NCBI GenBank assembly: GCA_946811185.2 | Contig: OX328110.1 | Location: 19,274,456-19,338,455, forward strand | DNA length: 64,000 nt | Reading direction: 5' to 3' | From: Hippopus hippopus | Lineage: Eukaryota > Mollusca > Bivalvia > Cardiida > Cardiidae | Shown here: positions 49,412 to 59,441 of the stretch, piece by piece | How positions within the stretch are numbered: the first letter of the stretch is position 1 | Layout of the letters: the number at the start of each line of letters is the position of its first letter | Notes under the pieces: generated by a model | Databases searched by the model: none | Told to the model about the DNA's origin: nothing | Seen by the model: only the letters and a program-made list of their open reading frames with translations | Position numbers and translations under genes: made by a program

Positions 49412-50615
49412 TCAAGCGTCGTATACCTCAAGCGATCGTCGCACTTTCTCAACATAGTCACCAGCAAAATCTATGCATTTCTTATGTCTGGTCATCCATT
49501 TGTTGTAAGTTTCAATGTACCAATCCTCAGTGACGATACAACAATTTGAGTCTGTTTTGTAAGTTCCTCTGCTGAATCGAATCGCTTTCCACGAAAACTC
49601 TCCTTCAACTCGGGAAAAACCCGGAAATCCTTAGGAGCCATTCTTGACTGTATGACGGATGATCCAATACTTCAAAACCAAGTAAACTAATCTCAAGCTG
49701 TGTAGATTCTGCTCTGTGCCCCGGGCCATTATCCTGATGCAGAATTATTCTGTCCAGAGACATGTGTGGGCGCTTCTTTCGAAATGCATTAACGAGATCT
49801 CGTCTAAGCACCTGAAAAACAGCCGAAGCACAACCTCACCATGCATATTTAAATAAGGCAACATTAGCTTCCTATTAATTATAAAAAATGTAGGCATACA
49901 ATTTTCAATCCAAAACACGCAAAAATAAGATTCCTACCATAGAATAGTAGGCGGCAGTGACAGTCTGACCATCTGGTACCCTGTGCTGTAAGATCATCCC
50001 ATGCCGATCCATTAAGAAGATGAACATGTGTTTGCCCGCACTTTTCTGTACATGTGCCTTCTTCGAGGGAGGTGAATCGGGGGTTTTCCAACCGGAAGAC
50101 ATAGCTTTGGTCTCTGGATCAAAGTGGTGTAACCAGGTCTTATCCATCGTGATGATCCGATCAAGAAAATCCTCACCTTCGTAGCGGTGAAGAAACTTCT
50201 GTGAACAGTGGTCGCGGCGCTTCTGTTCATTTTCCTTGAGTAATCGTGGTACCCACCGAGTACTCACTTTTGACATGCCAAGTTCCTCAGTTAGTATACC
50301 ATGCACTGATGAGCACGAAGCACTGAGTTCATTAGCAATAGTTTTTACGGTGGTTCTTCTGTCGGTCTGAACCATATCCTTTACTGTCTTCTTAATCAAA
50401 CAAGTTACGACTGCTGGTCGACCCTTCCTGGAATCCTCATTAATAGATTCTCTTCCGCTCCTAAAACGCGAATGTCATTTGTAGATAAAAGCTGGGCTGC
50501 ATTTATCATATGCTCCTGTTGATTTTATCATTCGCAGTGTTTCTGTTGGCGATTTATGAAGTGCAACACAGAACTTCACCACACTCCGCAACTCAATGCC
50601 AAAGTTCGACGTCGT
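49412..50615 (-). pseudogene. Mariner transposase, DD34D type, inactivated
   Basis: The protein would cut and rejoin element ends. Blocks in order: an N-terminal domain (VVKFCVALHKSPTETLRM), then an in-frame TGA where mariners have Trp, then GRESINEDSRKGRP, a helix-turn-helix region (VKTIANELSASCSSVHGI) and the conserved WVPRLL. The first catalytic Asp is in TMDKTWLHHFDPETK, followed by SPPSKKAHVQKSAGK. The second Asp is in ILHQDNGPGHRA. The third is in APKDFRVFPELK, reached only after a one-base frameshift near 49646; spacing fits DD34D. A further frameshift precedes TEDWYIETYNKW. The gene ends at TGA 49414-49412. The start codon is not clear (ACG codons at 50615-50610). A 126-bp intron-like gap interrupts it at 49812-49937. 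Confidence 0.93.
49812..49937 (-). other. Intron-like GT-AG insertion in the transposase
   Basis: Between codons reading AAYYSM and VLRRDLVNAF the minus strand has gtaggaatct, then 126 bases in all, ending in gctgtttttcag. Removing it restores the frame in phase 0 exactly where mariner proteins are continuous. The AT-rich content and pyrimidine tract before AG look like a true spliceosomal intron. Confidence 0.8.
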
Positions 50616-51689
50616 GATTTTTCCGTAACAACTTCCGCAGATAGATTACGAAAACACTTTAGTTTTGTTTCGGAAGAATGAATTGTTTTGAAATTTTCAG
50701 GAAATGACGTAACGTTGTTGAATTGTCGCTTGACGGAAATTAAGCTTATTTTCTCAATGACATAATCCAAAAATAGGTATTTTACGGACTGCTTCGGTAA
50801 CCCATGATGACGTTGCTACGACAACCCATATATCTGCTTTCTGTATTCGATTTTCTATTATTTTTTTAGGAATTCCCTAAGGATAAGTCAAGGTTCATGC
50901 ATATCAAATTTCATGTATATTTGATGAACAATTCTAGAGATATAACAAAATTCTACAAACTTTCCGAATAACCCTCGTACATTAAAAAAACAAGAAATAA
51001 TGTTGAATTCTAGTGTAAACATTCATTGCTTTGCCACTGACTGGAACTTTGACCAGCCGCTCTTTAACAGATTCTCATATTTATGATTATCACCATACTT
51101 GTATTTGGCATGAATGAAATTTAGCTAGGTTTAATGCACTGATTTTTTTACAATTAGCCGCTATCGGGCCCTAAATCGTCCCAGAATCTAAAAGGATTTG
51201 TAGGTACCCAATGATTCATAGATCAAACAAGCTGATAATGTTTAAAAGATTAAACAAGTAATCAAAGGACTATGCAGTTAACAATGATTCAAGGCAATGT
51301 TTTAAAGAATACAAAATTTGAAATATTTACAACGATATAAAGGTACATTTTGTTTCAAGAGATCAAAATGTACATGCAACTTTTATTTTAAATGACCAGC
51401 AATTTACTAGTATCAAATACAACAGGGTCAGTGGGTTAGTTACATTTATATGTACACGAATTGCCGATAAGATCAAAATGCTGCTAGATCTAATTATGTC
51501 TTAAAGACCAACAATTTATCACTACTACAATCGCGCCACTTGGGATGCGAAACTGAAAGTGATTTAACTGGTTTGCAAGCGTGTTTTCCATTTTCTCTTC
51601 CTTCATCAGGTCCCCCAATTCGGACGGCATGGTTACTATATTAACGCGATGACTCCTGGCGTCTTCTTGCTAATGCTGTCCTTATTTAG

Positions 51690-51865
51690 GCATAAATTTA
51701 CCGGACCCAACGTTCGGACAGCGTCGTTGCTCTAAATACGCGATGACTTATGCTCAAGGGACGCTCTTGACGTCACAAAACCGCCTGTGAACAACTTTCA
51801 TCACTTCCGGTTCGGGGCACAGAGTGACGAGCTAGTAGTAACACTGTTTCCAAGGATCAATAAGT
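51690..51865 (+). promoter_or_regulatory. Candidate promoter, CRE and ETS-like sites
   Basis: This stretch is visibly richer in CpG than its surroundings (cccaacgttcggacagcgtc, aatacgcgatgac). It holds TGACGTCA at about 51769-51776, a CRE octamer, and acttccggttc at about 51802-51812, an ETS-type site. It lies 1.7 kb upstream of the first recognised exon of the cupredoxin-like gene and just outside the duplicated block. No TATA box or first exon is identified, so the assignment is inference. Confidence 0.3.
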
Positions 51866-51878
51866 CAACAAAAGTTCA

Positions 51879-52141
51879 TTTGTTTGATTAAATGGAGTTT
51901 AACGCCGTTTTAACAGCTGACGTCGTATCACAGCGGTCAGAGCACCTACGAATATGTTTCCTTGCTTTCTCACAACAGTACTGATGACACTTTATTTCCA
52001 AGATACTGACTAATTTTCTCTCATGCATCGGAGGTGAGAGTGTAAAAATCGACGGAAAGAAAGTTTGCCTCAACCGGATGTCGAACCTACAACCAATAGG
52101 TCACGAGTCAGATACGATTACAACTTATCTACCCGGCCGGG
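51879..52141 (-). mobile_element. tRNA-derived SINE, reverse orientation
   Basis: A 263-bp element with a perfect 13-bp target duplication, caacaaaagttca (51866-51878 and 52142-52154). On the minus strand the head is tRNA-like (gcccggccgggtagataagt, then ctcgtgacctattggttgta, with B-box ggttcgaca). The tail ends aaaacggcgttaaactccat followed by ttaatcaaacaaa. The 3' domain resembles that of the SINE at 14493, with shared ttnaaancggcgttaaa, but the body differs, so it is a second subfamily. Confidence 0.88.
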
Positions 52142-52154
52142 CAACAAAAGTTCA

Positions 52155-53528
52155 AAGGCTCAACTAGATTGTAATATATCTAATCAATAATGACATCGAT
52201 AGTGTTACCAAGTATTCGTACTTGGATGTTTTCTAATTTTACAGAAGAAAATTTTACGATCAAATAAATTTCGTCGTGCATCTAAGTCTTTTGTATTTCA
52301 TGACAGGAGAAAACTTGATGTGCTGCCTTTTATGTTGAAAGTAAAGGGGTAATACTTTTTAAAGAAATACAGCGAACGCGATAGAATCGAAGCCAAGGTC
52401 AAGATTTGACCAGCACCAGTTGCTAAGTACTCTATTTTTGGGACAGACAAAAGGTTAAACAACTGAGCTCGTTTTTTTTTTCATCATGTTGGTATGACTA
52501 CGAGATACTTGAGGTTCTGGAGCCTGAAACAAAATCTCACTCTCTATCACAACACTCCTTTTTTTGTCTTTCCAAGCAAACTACGGTTTTAGACAATGGT
52601 TTACTGAGGAGTTTCATGTGTTGTTTGTGTGGTTTTATCCGAAGTCCTAATTGAGTAAATATTGTCAGAAGTCAAAAGTCCTCAATACAAAAAAAAAAAA
52701 AAAAACTGCAATAACTTTCTCTTTGGAGAGACCGAGGCAGTATTTTTTGACAGTGACTGGATTTGGGAAATTAATGGTATAAGAATGAAATGTGAATTCT
52801 AGTCGTAAATCATGTAGGAAATCAATAATAAAGGAATGGATTACAGTTAACTTGTCTGACGAGCTATATGGAAGTTAAAATAGCCCTCTTAAATTTCTCT
52901 CGTAGTATTGTACACAAAAATTATTTCTTATCCCACAATGATCGATAATCCTTAGAAAATAATAAACATTTATGTTCTTGGCCATCATCTATAACTTGTC
53001 TTATTTTTATGTTCGATGTGTTTTCGTTACAATGAAAACCATACAAGACATCAACCAAAGTGTACACAAGCTAGTGCAGCTGCTACTCACATAAAAAACT
53101 GGTCAATGCTTCGAGGCAATCTAAGCACATACCACAAATAAAGTAATGGATCAATAAATTTGTGACCATGTAATCTTTCATCAATGTGAAATTGCTTTCA
53201 ATGCTGGTATTTGTTAAATAAGATCTACTTATGCAAGAATCGAACTAACATCCACGACATTAAATGTTTCAGTTAGTCATCCTAGCCAATTTCGTGTATA
53301 CAACTAAGTAGATAGTCTGTATTGAAAAAAAAAAAAACCCACACACCTTTGTAACCTGTGGCTCGTATGCCTAAGGTACACCTGCCTTTAAATGCTTGTG
53401 GTTTACATCACTGTCTCCCATACAGGAAACTCCCGTTTCTTCGCTGACTATGAATTCTTCGACTGACTGTCGGGTACGTTACACTCGAAACTCCGAATAA
53501 AATTGAATACATATATTTTTGCTTTCAG
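52155..53528. other. Upstream of the recognised exons; no exon identified
   Basis: An AT-rich stretch with poly-A runs at 52688-52704 and 53325-53337. The upstream exons expected for the cupredoxin-like gene, including a signal peptide, are not found here by eye. Confidence 0.4.
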
Positions 53529-53641
53529 GTGTGGTGCGACGAAAATGGTTCCTGTCTGAGAAAAAGCGACAAACAGCAGAACCCAAACAGTTTCATTTAC
53601 CAACGAAGCCCGGTGTTTACAATAGCAGGGACTGGTATCCG
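53529..53641 (+). CDS. Cupredoxin-like protein, internal exon 1 (partial gene)
   Basis: A 113-bp exon preceded by atttttgctttcag and followed by gtaagg. The frame enters in phase 0 (VWCDENGSCLRKSDKQQNPN, then SFIYQRSPVFTIAGTGIR) and leaves with two bases of an Arg codon. Exon 57453-57622 completes that codon exactly, and the joined peptide TIAGTGIR-FTIPEGLDANLF runs smoothly. It has two Cys and one N-glycosylation sequon (NGS), which suggests an extracellular product. The block before the junction would form the first strands of a cupredoxin fold. A second frame in this exon is also open but runs into a stop after the junction. The upstream exons are missing. Confidence 0.7.
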
Positions 53642-53845
53642 GTAAGGTTAATGGCATTAAACATACAAACAATTTAACGGACTAAGTTAACGTCATTAAC
53701 ACACGTGAAAGTAGAACAATTTCGTTCTGTCGAAATTTACTATATCTAGAAACACAGGAGGAGGTGGTTTGAAAATTAAACATGAGTACTGAGTCAAGCT
53801 AATGTTTAATTACTAACACAGAATACTAACAACGATCTGTAAGGT

Positions 53846-53916
53846 GCATTGAGGGATGGCCACGATCCTCAAGTACCATAAAGACGTGGACAATAAAGTT
53901 TAAAAAAAAAAAAAAG
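53846..53916 (+). mobile_element. Retroelement 3' tail with poly-A, in intron
   Basis: The stretch gagggatggccacgatcctc, then gacgtggacaataaagttt and 13 A ends like a polyadenylated retroelement. A related tail with gaggatggcctcggcctctg and gttgacaataaattt is at about 56930-56985. Only the 3' ends remain. Confidence 0.45.
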
Positions 53917-55518
53917 TTATGAGTAAGCATAGTATCATCTGAAGAAATCGCTTAGTTGTATTGCGGTTTATAAGATTTAAAAAAAAAAAAACACGATACT
54001 TTTAGTTCCTGGATTTTCAACATTTTTTTTTTTTACAAAAAAACAAACGACAAACGAAATGACAAAATCACTGTAACAATCGGATAACATATGTGATGGG
54101 CCAAACAATTTACATTAATTTAATGTCTGAGGAGACACCAAATGGGCTTCGAAATAATCTCTTTAGAATATAACTACACACAATCCGTCCGATATGTACC
54201 GGTATTGTCCAGTTGGCAGAGGTTAGATTATTTATCCTTCGTTGGCGTATTGACTTTTTCTTTCGGATAGAATTTGCAACTTCAGGTATTTTCAAGAGTA
54301 TTCTTTTGTACCTTATCAAGTTGGTTATCTTTAAGCTTTTTGAAATATAAACCAATCCCGAATTCTAGGACAAAAACGTAAGCTTAACCATTGCAGGGAA
54401 TCCTATTCTGGCCACAAAGTTTCTTGGCAAAATTTTACGTAATATTTTAGGTTAATGGCCTGTATTAAACTGTTGGGATCATAACTTCAAGAATAATGAC
54501 GGCAATTACAAGTCTTCTGACCTTTAAAAAAAGTACAGTGTAGTGAAACATATTGATGAACTCTGAACGCAAGTAACTCACTACCGTTTTCATAAATGTA
54601 AAATATATTGAGAAGTAAGTTCAGCGAGGTATTTTTGTGGAAATGTATAGCTTTATGTGAAAAATGGAGTTGTATCCAGTTTTTAATTTCTTATCAAAGT
54701 TTATCATGAATGCAGAACTTTACGGGAAAGGATACACTACGGCTATCGTATATAAAACCGATGGCGCCGTTATAATTCATGTACTCTGTAGTTTAAATCT
54801 ACCCGAGATTCAAACAAGTTTTGTTGTCTTTATCGCTTTCAACGCCAGCGATACGCTAATTGGCATATCGAAGACATCAATCTTTTTTAGCATAGAAAAA
54901 AATTTATATAAGTGCTGTGCTAAAAGTTGAAATTAGAAGATTGATTTCAACTTACATGAACGTGTCTTTTGCAAAAGGTTGATGGCTGCAAACAGAATCC
55001 ATAGCAACAGGGATGAACATTACTTACTTCCAAGAACCGCCTCCCACTACCATTAAATCTCTCAAAATGGTACTTTTTTGGGCGTAGCTGAATGTGCTCT
55101 AGCTTTTGACCTACCCATTGCTATTGATGAAATCGAATAAATAGACGGTTATTTGCGATTCGTCAAAAATGGACACATGTTTATTTAGCGGACCCCGCTG
55201 GCCTATTTGTTCGCATATTTATGACACCAATATACAAGCGTTGCTACCGCTAATTGATACCATAGGACCTTTATTCACACCATAGAAAAATGATATGATA
55301 AGGGATGATCCTTTTCTTACACTATTTGATATTTCATTTTTTAAGCGTTACCCGATAACCCAATATTATAGACCTGCACAAATGTATTTCGGGCAACCTC
55401 GTAAAATTTCGAAATCGACCGAACGAGTGCGTGAAGAAGGAATATAACTAAAAATCTCAAGAATAACAATGGAAAAGACAGCTTTCAAAATGGGACGGTA
55501 TGATAAGCGTCTCGTTGG

Positions 55519-55584
55519 TAGAGCTAAGGGATGTGCAACAAGACTAACTAGTACTAGGATGGGTGACCGAGTCGTGGAGCAGGC
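55519..55584 (+). mobile_element. 5S rRNA-like internal promoter fragment
   Basis: The words gagctaaggg, then gactaactagtactaggatg and ggtgaccgagtcgtgga, line up with the 5S rRNA region gaagctaagc ... ggttagtacttggatggg tgaccgcctgg, which holds the RNA polymerase III control elements. The rest of 5S is not recognisable. The likeliest reading is the head of a 5S-derived SINE or a 5S pseudogene fragment in the intron. It may belong with the repeat that follows at 55665. Confidence 0.5.
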
Positions 55585-55664
55585 TTGATATGTGTCTTGA
55601 CATAGGTGATTTAAAAATATCCCCTTTCAACAAAAAGAAAAACAATATAGAAAAAGAGGCAATT

Positions 55665-55960
55665 GCGGGCGAGGTTTCTTTACATTATTTCTCTTCATAT
55701 TGCGCCGCAAAAGAGTTTCGGTAGGCCTATTCATATTCCAGTTGGCTTCGCCTACGTCGTCTATCTCTTTTAAAGATAGTTCTTGTGTATCCTGAAACAT
55801 TTCTGCATCCTACTATATTATGTGAAAAAAAGATAAAATCCGGTTTTGATTTAAAAGAAAAATAAAAAGCCGATCCCCGAGCAGAACTCATTAACGAAAT
55901 CTCCCGAAGAATGAAAACAAATCTCATTTTGTTCCCAAGACTTGATACTGCTTTGTGTGT
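55665..55960. repeat. Dispersed repeat, pair with 63250-63480
   Basis: Shared words in the same order at both places: tatttctcttcatattg / tatttctttttatattg, aaagagtttc, attcatattcc, cgtctatctcttttaaa / cgtctatctttttta, and atatttnccggattca / aaaatccggttttgatt with gtgaaaaaaag / gtgatttaaag. The two copies are highly diverged. The class is unknown. Confidence 0.5.
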
Positions 55961-56365
55961 CTTACTTTACATGCAGTAATTGCATTTTCTATGAACATCA
56001 AACGTAAATCTGGAATCTATTTCACTATCTGCAAATTGCTTAATACCGTAATCGTTTTCTAGTCAGGAAAGGCCGATTATTGCCTAATTGAGAAATACAC
56101 CTTGACGATCTGATTGCGTAATTTCGAAATCTGCACAGGCATATTGGCATTTTTTCTGAGATAGTCTGGTACTATAACGTGACGAAGTAACGTATTATAG
56201 CCAGTCACTTGGACGTGTGGCGAAAACTGCTTCTTCCTCAATGGTTACGCAGTTGATAGTCTTTGTAAAAATCATTTTCTTTTTTCAACTTAATAGACAA
56301 TGTGGTAACATACCATTTCCTATGAAAATTACAGAATGACTTCTAAGTATTTATGAAAAATGTGT

Positions 56366-56615
56366 ATGAGTCATGCTCTGGGAAAAGGGGGCTTAATGCA
56401 TCTCCATGATGCATGATACCATACATAATTATAGATCCATAAAATCCATTTTGCCTAATAGCCGGATCATGAAGTAGATTGGTCCTTTGTCATGCAGAAA
56501 ATTTACCCAAAGGAAAGGGTTTCGAAACAGGTCAGCATACGCGGACTGCACAGGCTGACGTTTGTCGATACTTTTTTACAGATGCGTTGAACCTCCTTTT
56601 CACAGAGCATGGCTC
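56366..56615 (-). mobile_element. T4 MITE, complete, TA flanks
   Basis: Terminal pair tgagtcatgctctgggaaaa and ttttcacagagcatggctca, each flanked by TA. The interior holds ggggcttaatgcatctccat and the hairpin aggtcagcatacgcggact with gcacaggctgacg, one arm worn. The best-bounded T4 copy in the window; TA is a possible target duplication for this family, seen in this copy only. Confidence 0.78.
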
Positions 56616-56620
56616 ATATA

Positions 56621-56885
56621 ATGGCCTGCAACACGCGAAAAGGGGCGTTCGGACATTTGCGTAAAATGTCGTCTCGGATCAGCCTGCGCAGTCCGCGCAG
56701 GCTGATCCGAGACGACACTTTCCGTTTTTATGTAATTTTCTGTTTTGCGCAAGTCTACTGTAGCACAAAATCTAATGTAGTTGTAAAGTGCCGTCTCGGA
56801 TTAGCCTGCGCGGAATGTGCAGGCTGATCCGAAATGACACTTTACGCAAATGTCCGAATGCCCCTTTTCGCGTGTTGCAAGCCAA
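56621..56885. mobile_element. T5 MITE with two internal hairpins
   Basis: Long inverted ends: atggcctgcaacacgcgaaa, aggggcgttcggacatttgc and gtaaaatgtcgtctcgg at the left mirror the right end (ccgaaatgacactttacgca, aatgtccgaatgcccctttt, cgcgtgttgcaagcc). Next to each end is a hairpin: 56676-56719 (perfect; arms gatcagcctgcgc and gcgcaggctgatc, loop agtcc) and about 56787-56835 (slightly imperfect). It lies five bases after the T4 MITE at 56366. Confidence 0.85.
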
Positions 56886-57063
56886 TTTATTATAGGATTA
56901 TAATAGGTATATGAAAAATATAAGGTATGTAGAGGATGGCCTCGGCCTCTGCATATCAAATCGAGTTGACAATAAATTTTTGTTTTTCTTGAAGTTTTCA
57001 TGAAAAAAAATACGTGTCTGATCATCAAATAAAAACATTACTAGCTTGTACGATTACAGAGAT

Positions 57064-57325
57064 TTGAGCCAGGCCCTGTGAAAAAGGGGCTTACTGCATC
57101 TGCAAAAAGTATTGATCAAGGTCAGCCTACACTGTCGGCGCTTACTGTCCTGAGTCGATATTTTTGCTATCGGTCAATTTTCTGCGTGTCAAAGGATCAG
57201 TGTACCTCATGATTCAGTGGGTCTTATACAAAATGGATCTAATGTATCCACAATTATGCGATGACTTGCTTTGTATCATGCATCACAGAATCATGAAGCC
57301 CGTCTTTCCCAGACCATGGCTCATT
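57064..57325 (+). mobile_element. T4 MITE in intron
   Basis: Ends tgagccaggccctgtgaaaa and ttcccagaccatggctca form the terminal pair, with cttactgcatctgcaaaaag, ggatcagtgtacctcatgat and tgcatcacagaatcatgaag inside. The hairpin is decayed (gtcagcctacactgtcggcg). Confidence 0.75.
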
Positions 57326-57452
57326 CATTTTATTTAACATCGTTCTGTTTGTGCCAGCAATGTATAGAACGCAATGCATAAAAAACTCATTCCAGGAGCG
57401 ACTGTAATTTCTTCGGCGGCATTTCTTTACTCTATTGACTTGACTGTTTCAG

Positions 57453-57622
57453 GTTCACAATTCCAGAGGGATTAGATGCCAATTTGTTCACCGTGTATCA
57501 GACAAATAGAAATGACTTTATAGCCTGTGATTTACAAAATGCCACCGCCTACCGAAACATTTCCGAGGACGGCAAGGAGATCGCAGGAGACCATTTGGAA
57601 GCGGAGGCTAATTACTTCGTCT
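57453..57622 (+). CDS. Cupredoxin-like protein, internal exon 2 (partial gene)
   Basis: A 170-bp exon between tgacttgactgtttcag and gtaagt. It continues the frame from 53641: FTIPEGLDANLFTVYQ, TNRNDFIACDLQNATAYR, NISEDGKEIAGDHLEAEANY, FV, then one base of the next codon. The order of hydrophobic strand, PEG turn, F-x-V, D-F-x-x-C-D and later Y-F-V follows the core of plastocyanin/phytocyanin-like domains, in which the last part (YF-C-x-H) carries the copper site. At the place of the usual first His ligand (H-N-V/L-F) this protein has Ala-Asn, so it is probably not a type 1 copper protein. NAT and NIS are glycosylation sequons. The C-terminal exon is not found before 64000. Confidence 0.72.
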
Positions 57623-57652
57623 GTAAGTGTTGTATTGTAGACGGTATATTCT

Positions 57653-58748
57653 TTAACTCTTTACCACATGACAAAATTTGGCCGGATCAAAATTGAAAGC
57701 ATTTGCAGACGACATATTAATTGTTCTCAAAATATGAAATATGTCTTTTGAAGGGCAGAAAACATCGCGGGAAAAGAAAAAAATGCTGGTTACTAGCATC
57801 TTCTTCGTTTCCAGCAATATTATTAATAGACCTTCCCCAGGGTAGTTAACCCTGTACCTCACAATCCCCCTTTTTAACGACCCTGAGAAAGAAAGCTTTT
57901 GAAAACAAAGTTGGAAAAGGAAAGAAATTGCTGGTAACTAGCATTTTCTAGTTTTCTCACATTTTCTACCCTTCCCGAAACAAACTTTAATTTTTGAGTT
58001 ACATCTATTTTGTAATATGCATTATGCTTTCAGTTTCGACAGGTCTAACAATATGTCATTTGGTTAAACGCTAAACCTTTACCAGGCGAGAAAATGTTGG
58101 ACTCCTCCAAAATGAAAGGACTTGCAGATGACCTTATATGACCTTATATGCAGCTCAATCGAAAGGTTTTATCCTAAAAAGGGTGAAAATCATTGTTGGA
58201 AAAGGAGAAAATTCTGATAACTCTTCTTTCTCCTTCCTCTCTTTTTTATTTTTCCACAACATGTTCAAACGACGTCAATCTCAGGGTCGTTAAAACTCTG
58301 GGTTGTTGAATAAAGGCTTAACCAAACGATCTCTCGCTTCTTATAACCCAAGTGTAGAAGACTTCTGAAAATATCTTGGAAAGTGCAAACGAATGATCCT
58401 GGTATCGAGCATCTTTTCCTTTTCTCACAATATGTCCTACAATTTCAAGGGAAAATCCAAATTTCTACAAATGCAAAACCTTTCTTAGTGGCCAACTCTA
58501 ATAAGTAGGTAAGCTGAATCAACCATTTACCACATAACCCCGACTTTTAACACCCTTGAAGAAGAAAGCTCTTCAAAATATTGTGAGAAAAGGAGAAAAT
58601 ACTAGCAAGCAGCATTTTCTCCTTTTCCCACTATGTTTTCTACCCTTTGAAAGACAAAATCATCAATTCAGCTACATGTTATTTGCCGTCTGCAGATGCT
58701 TTCAATTTGGTCTAGTCCAACAAAATTTTGTCATTTGGTAAGAGCTAA
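57653..58748. mobile_element. Cluster of about five T3 MITEs, nested or end to end
   Basis: Successive T3 units: 57653-57849 (TTAA at the left, end meets the next), 57846-58075 in reverse (starts TTAACCCTGTACCTCACAAT), about 58070-58315, about 58320-58500 (worn) and about 58525-58748 (reverse, palindrome gagaaaatactagcaagc and agcattttctccttttccc). The first begins 30 bases after the splice donor of exon 2. T3 copies carry TTAA ends, so one MITE can serve as the target of the next, which would explain the cluster. Confidence 0.75.
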
Positions 58749-59441
58749 GCAAGCATGTACTGTACTGAGTTTCCAGAGAAGGCAAATAATTATATTGAAT
58801 GTCCTGATCCTGGCCAAAGCCAGTCTTTAGCAAGCACACTGGTGCTTGCTCAAGACAGATTAGACTGCATTTGAGCCGCAAATGATTTGTAGTTTTGCAG
58901 TGATGGAAAAGTCTCCATTGACCAAGGTAATTTCTGGACTACTTTAAATTAAATTGATGTTTCATCGAGAGTTTATTTAAATAACTCACACGAAAGGACA
59001 AACATAAGAATGGATTTAGAAAAGAAATACTAGATCGGCCAAGTACAAAGGCTTGTGGTCAATATTACACTCCAAACTATTTACTAGTATTTATTGAATG
59101 CTCAAACAATATGCCTAAAACCAGCGATTTGTTGAGGCTAAAGTTAACAGTTATGTGATGTGTACACACCCCTAAATGTTTATTTACCGCAAATTACTGG
59201 AAGTTCAACAATCTCCGAGCAGAGTTGTCGTTCGTTACTCTCACCATACATCTCTGCAATGGGCTAAATGACAAGAATCTTGTCAAACCGAGGAAAACAT
59301 GTTTTGTTACTGTTTAACTGTTTCATGTGTAACATAATAAAGTAGACAAAGCAAATATGATTCCGGATACATTATAGGTGCATTCAAACAGATGAATTTA
59401 CCTGTATACAATGGAACTATTTTTTCAAGCTTCTTTACTAA

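Larger units (their letters stand above)
49188..50977 (-). mobile_element. Mariner-family transposon, only in copy B
   Basis: A 1790-bp element with 36-bp terminal inverted repeats that differ at two positions; the left end begins cgagggttgttcggaaagtt. It is flanked by TA on each side (49186-49187 and 50978-50979). Copy A has the uninterrupted target, acttatacattgacaa, at about 28445. TIRs, TA target and transposase motifs agree. It is longer than the usual 1.3 kb, with about 360 bp between the 5' end of the gene and the TIR and about 220 bp on the 3' side. The transposase reads on the minus strand and is broken. Confidence 0.97.
29169..51684 (+). repeat. Tandem segmental duplication, copy B (22.5 kb)
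   Basis: Second copy of 7987-29168, in the same orientation and directly abutting. At the junction (29150-29180) the end of copy A, ctaacgctgtcctttt, runs into the start, aatgaaacattctgaatctg. Copy B is longer because of a mariner, a 1.6-kb block at about 36.95-38.56 kb, extra T3 and T1 MITEs, a LINE tail and a 118-bp segment at about 40929-41046. It lacks the A-only elements listed for copy A. Confidence 0.93.

Noticed and set aside
52060..52141. A functional tRNA gene on the minus strand
   Set aside because: The boxes are present, but the cloverleaf is poor and the segment is the head of a SINE with its own target duplication.
53448..53672. Minus-strand frame over exon 53529-53641
   Set aside because: Antisense shadow; the plus strand has matching splice signals and phase with exon 57453-57622.
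57484..57696. A gene starting at 57484 and running past 57622
   Set aside because: The start is not an ATG, the real frame comes from upstream across a splice site, and the part after 57622 is intron and T3 MITE.
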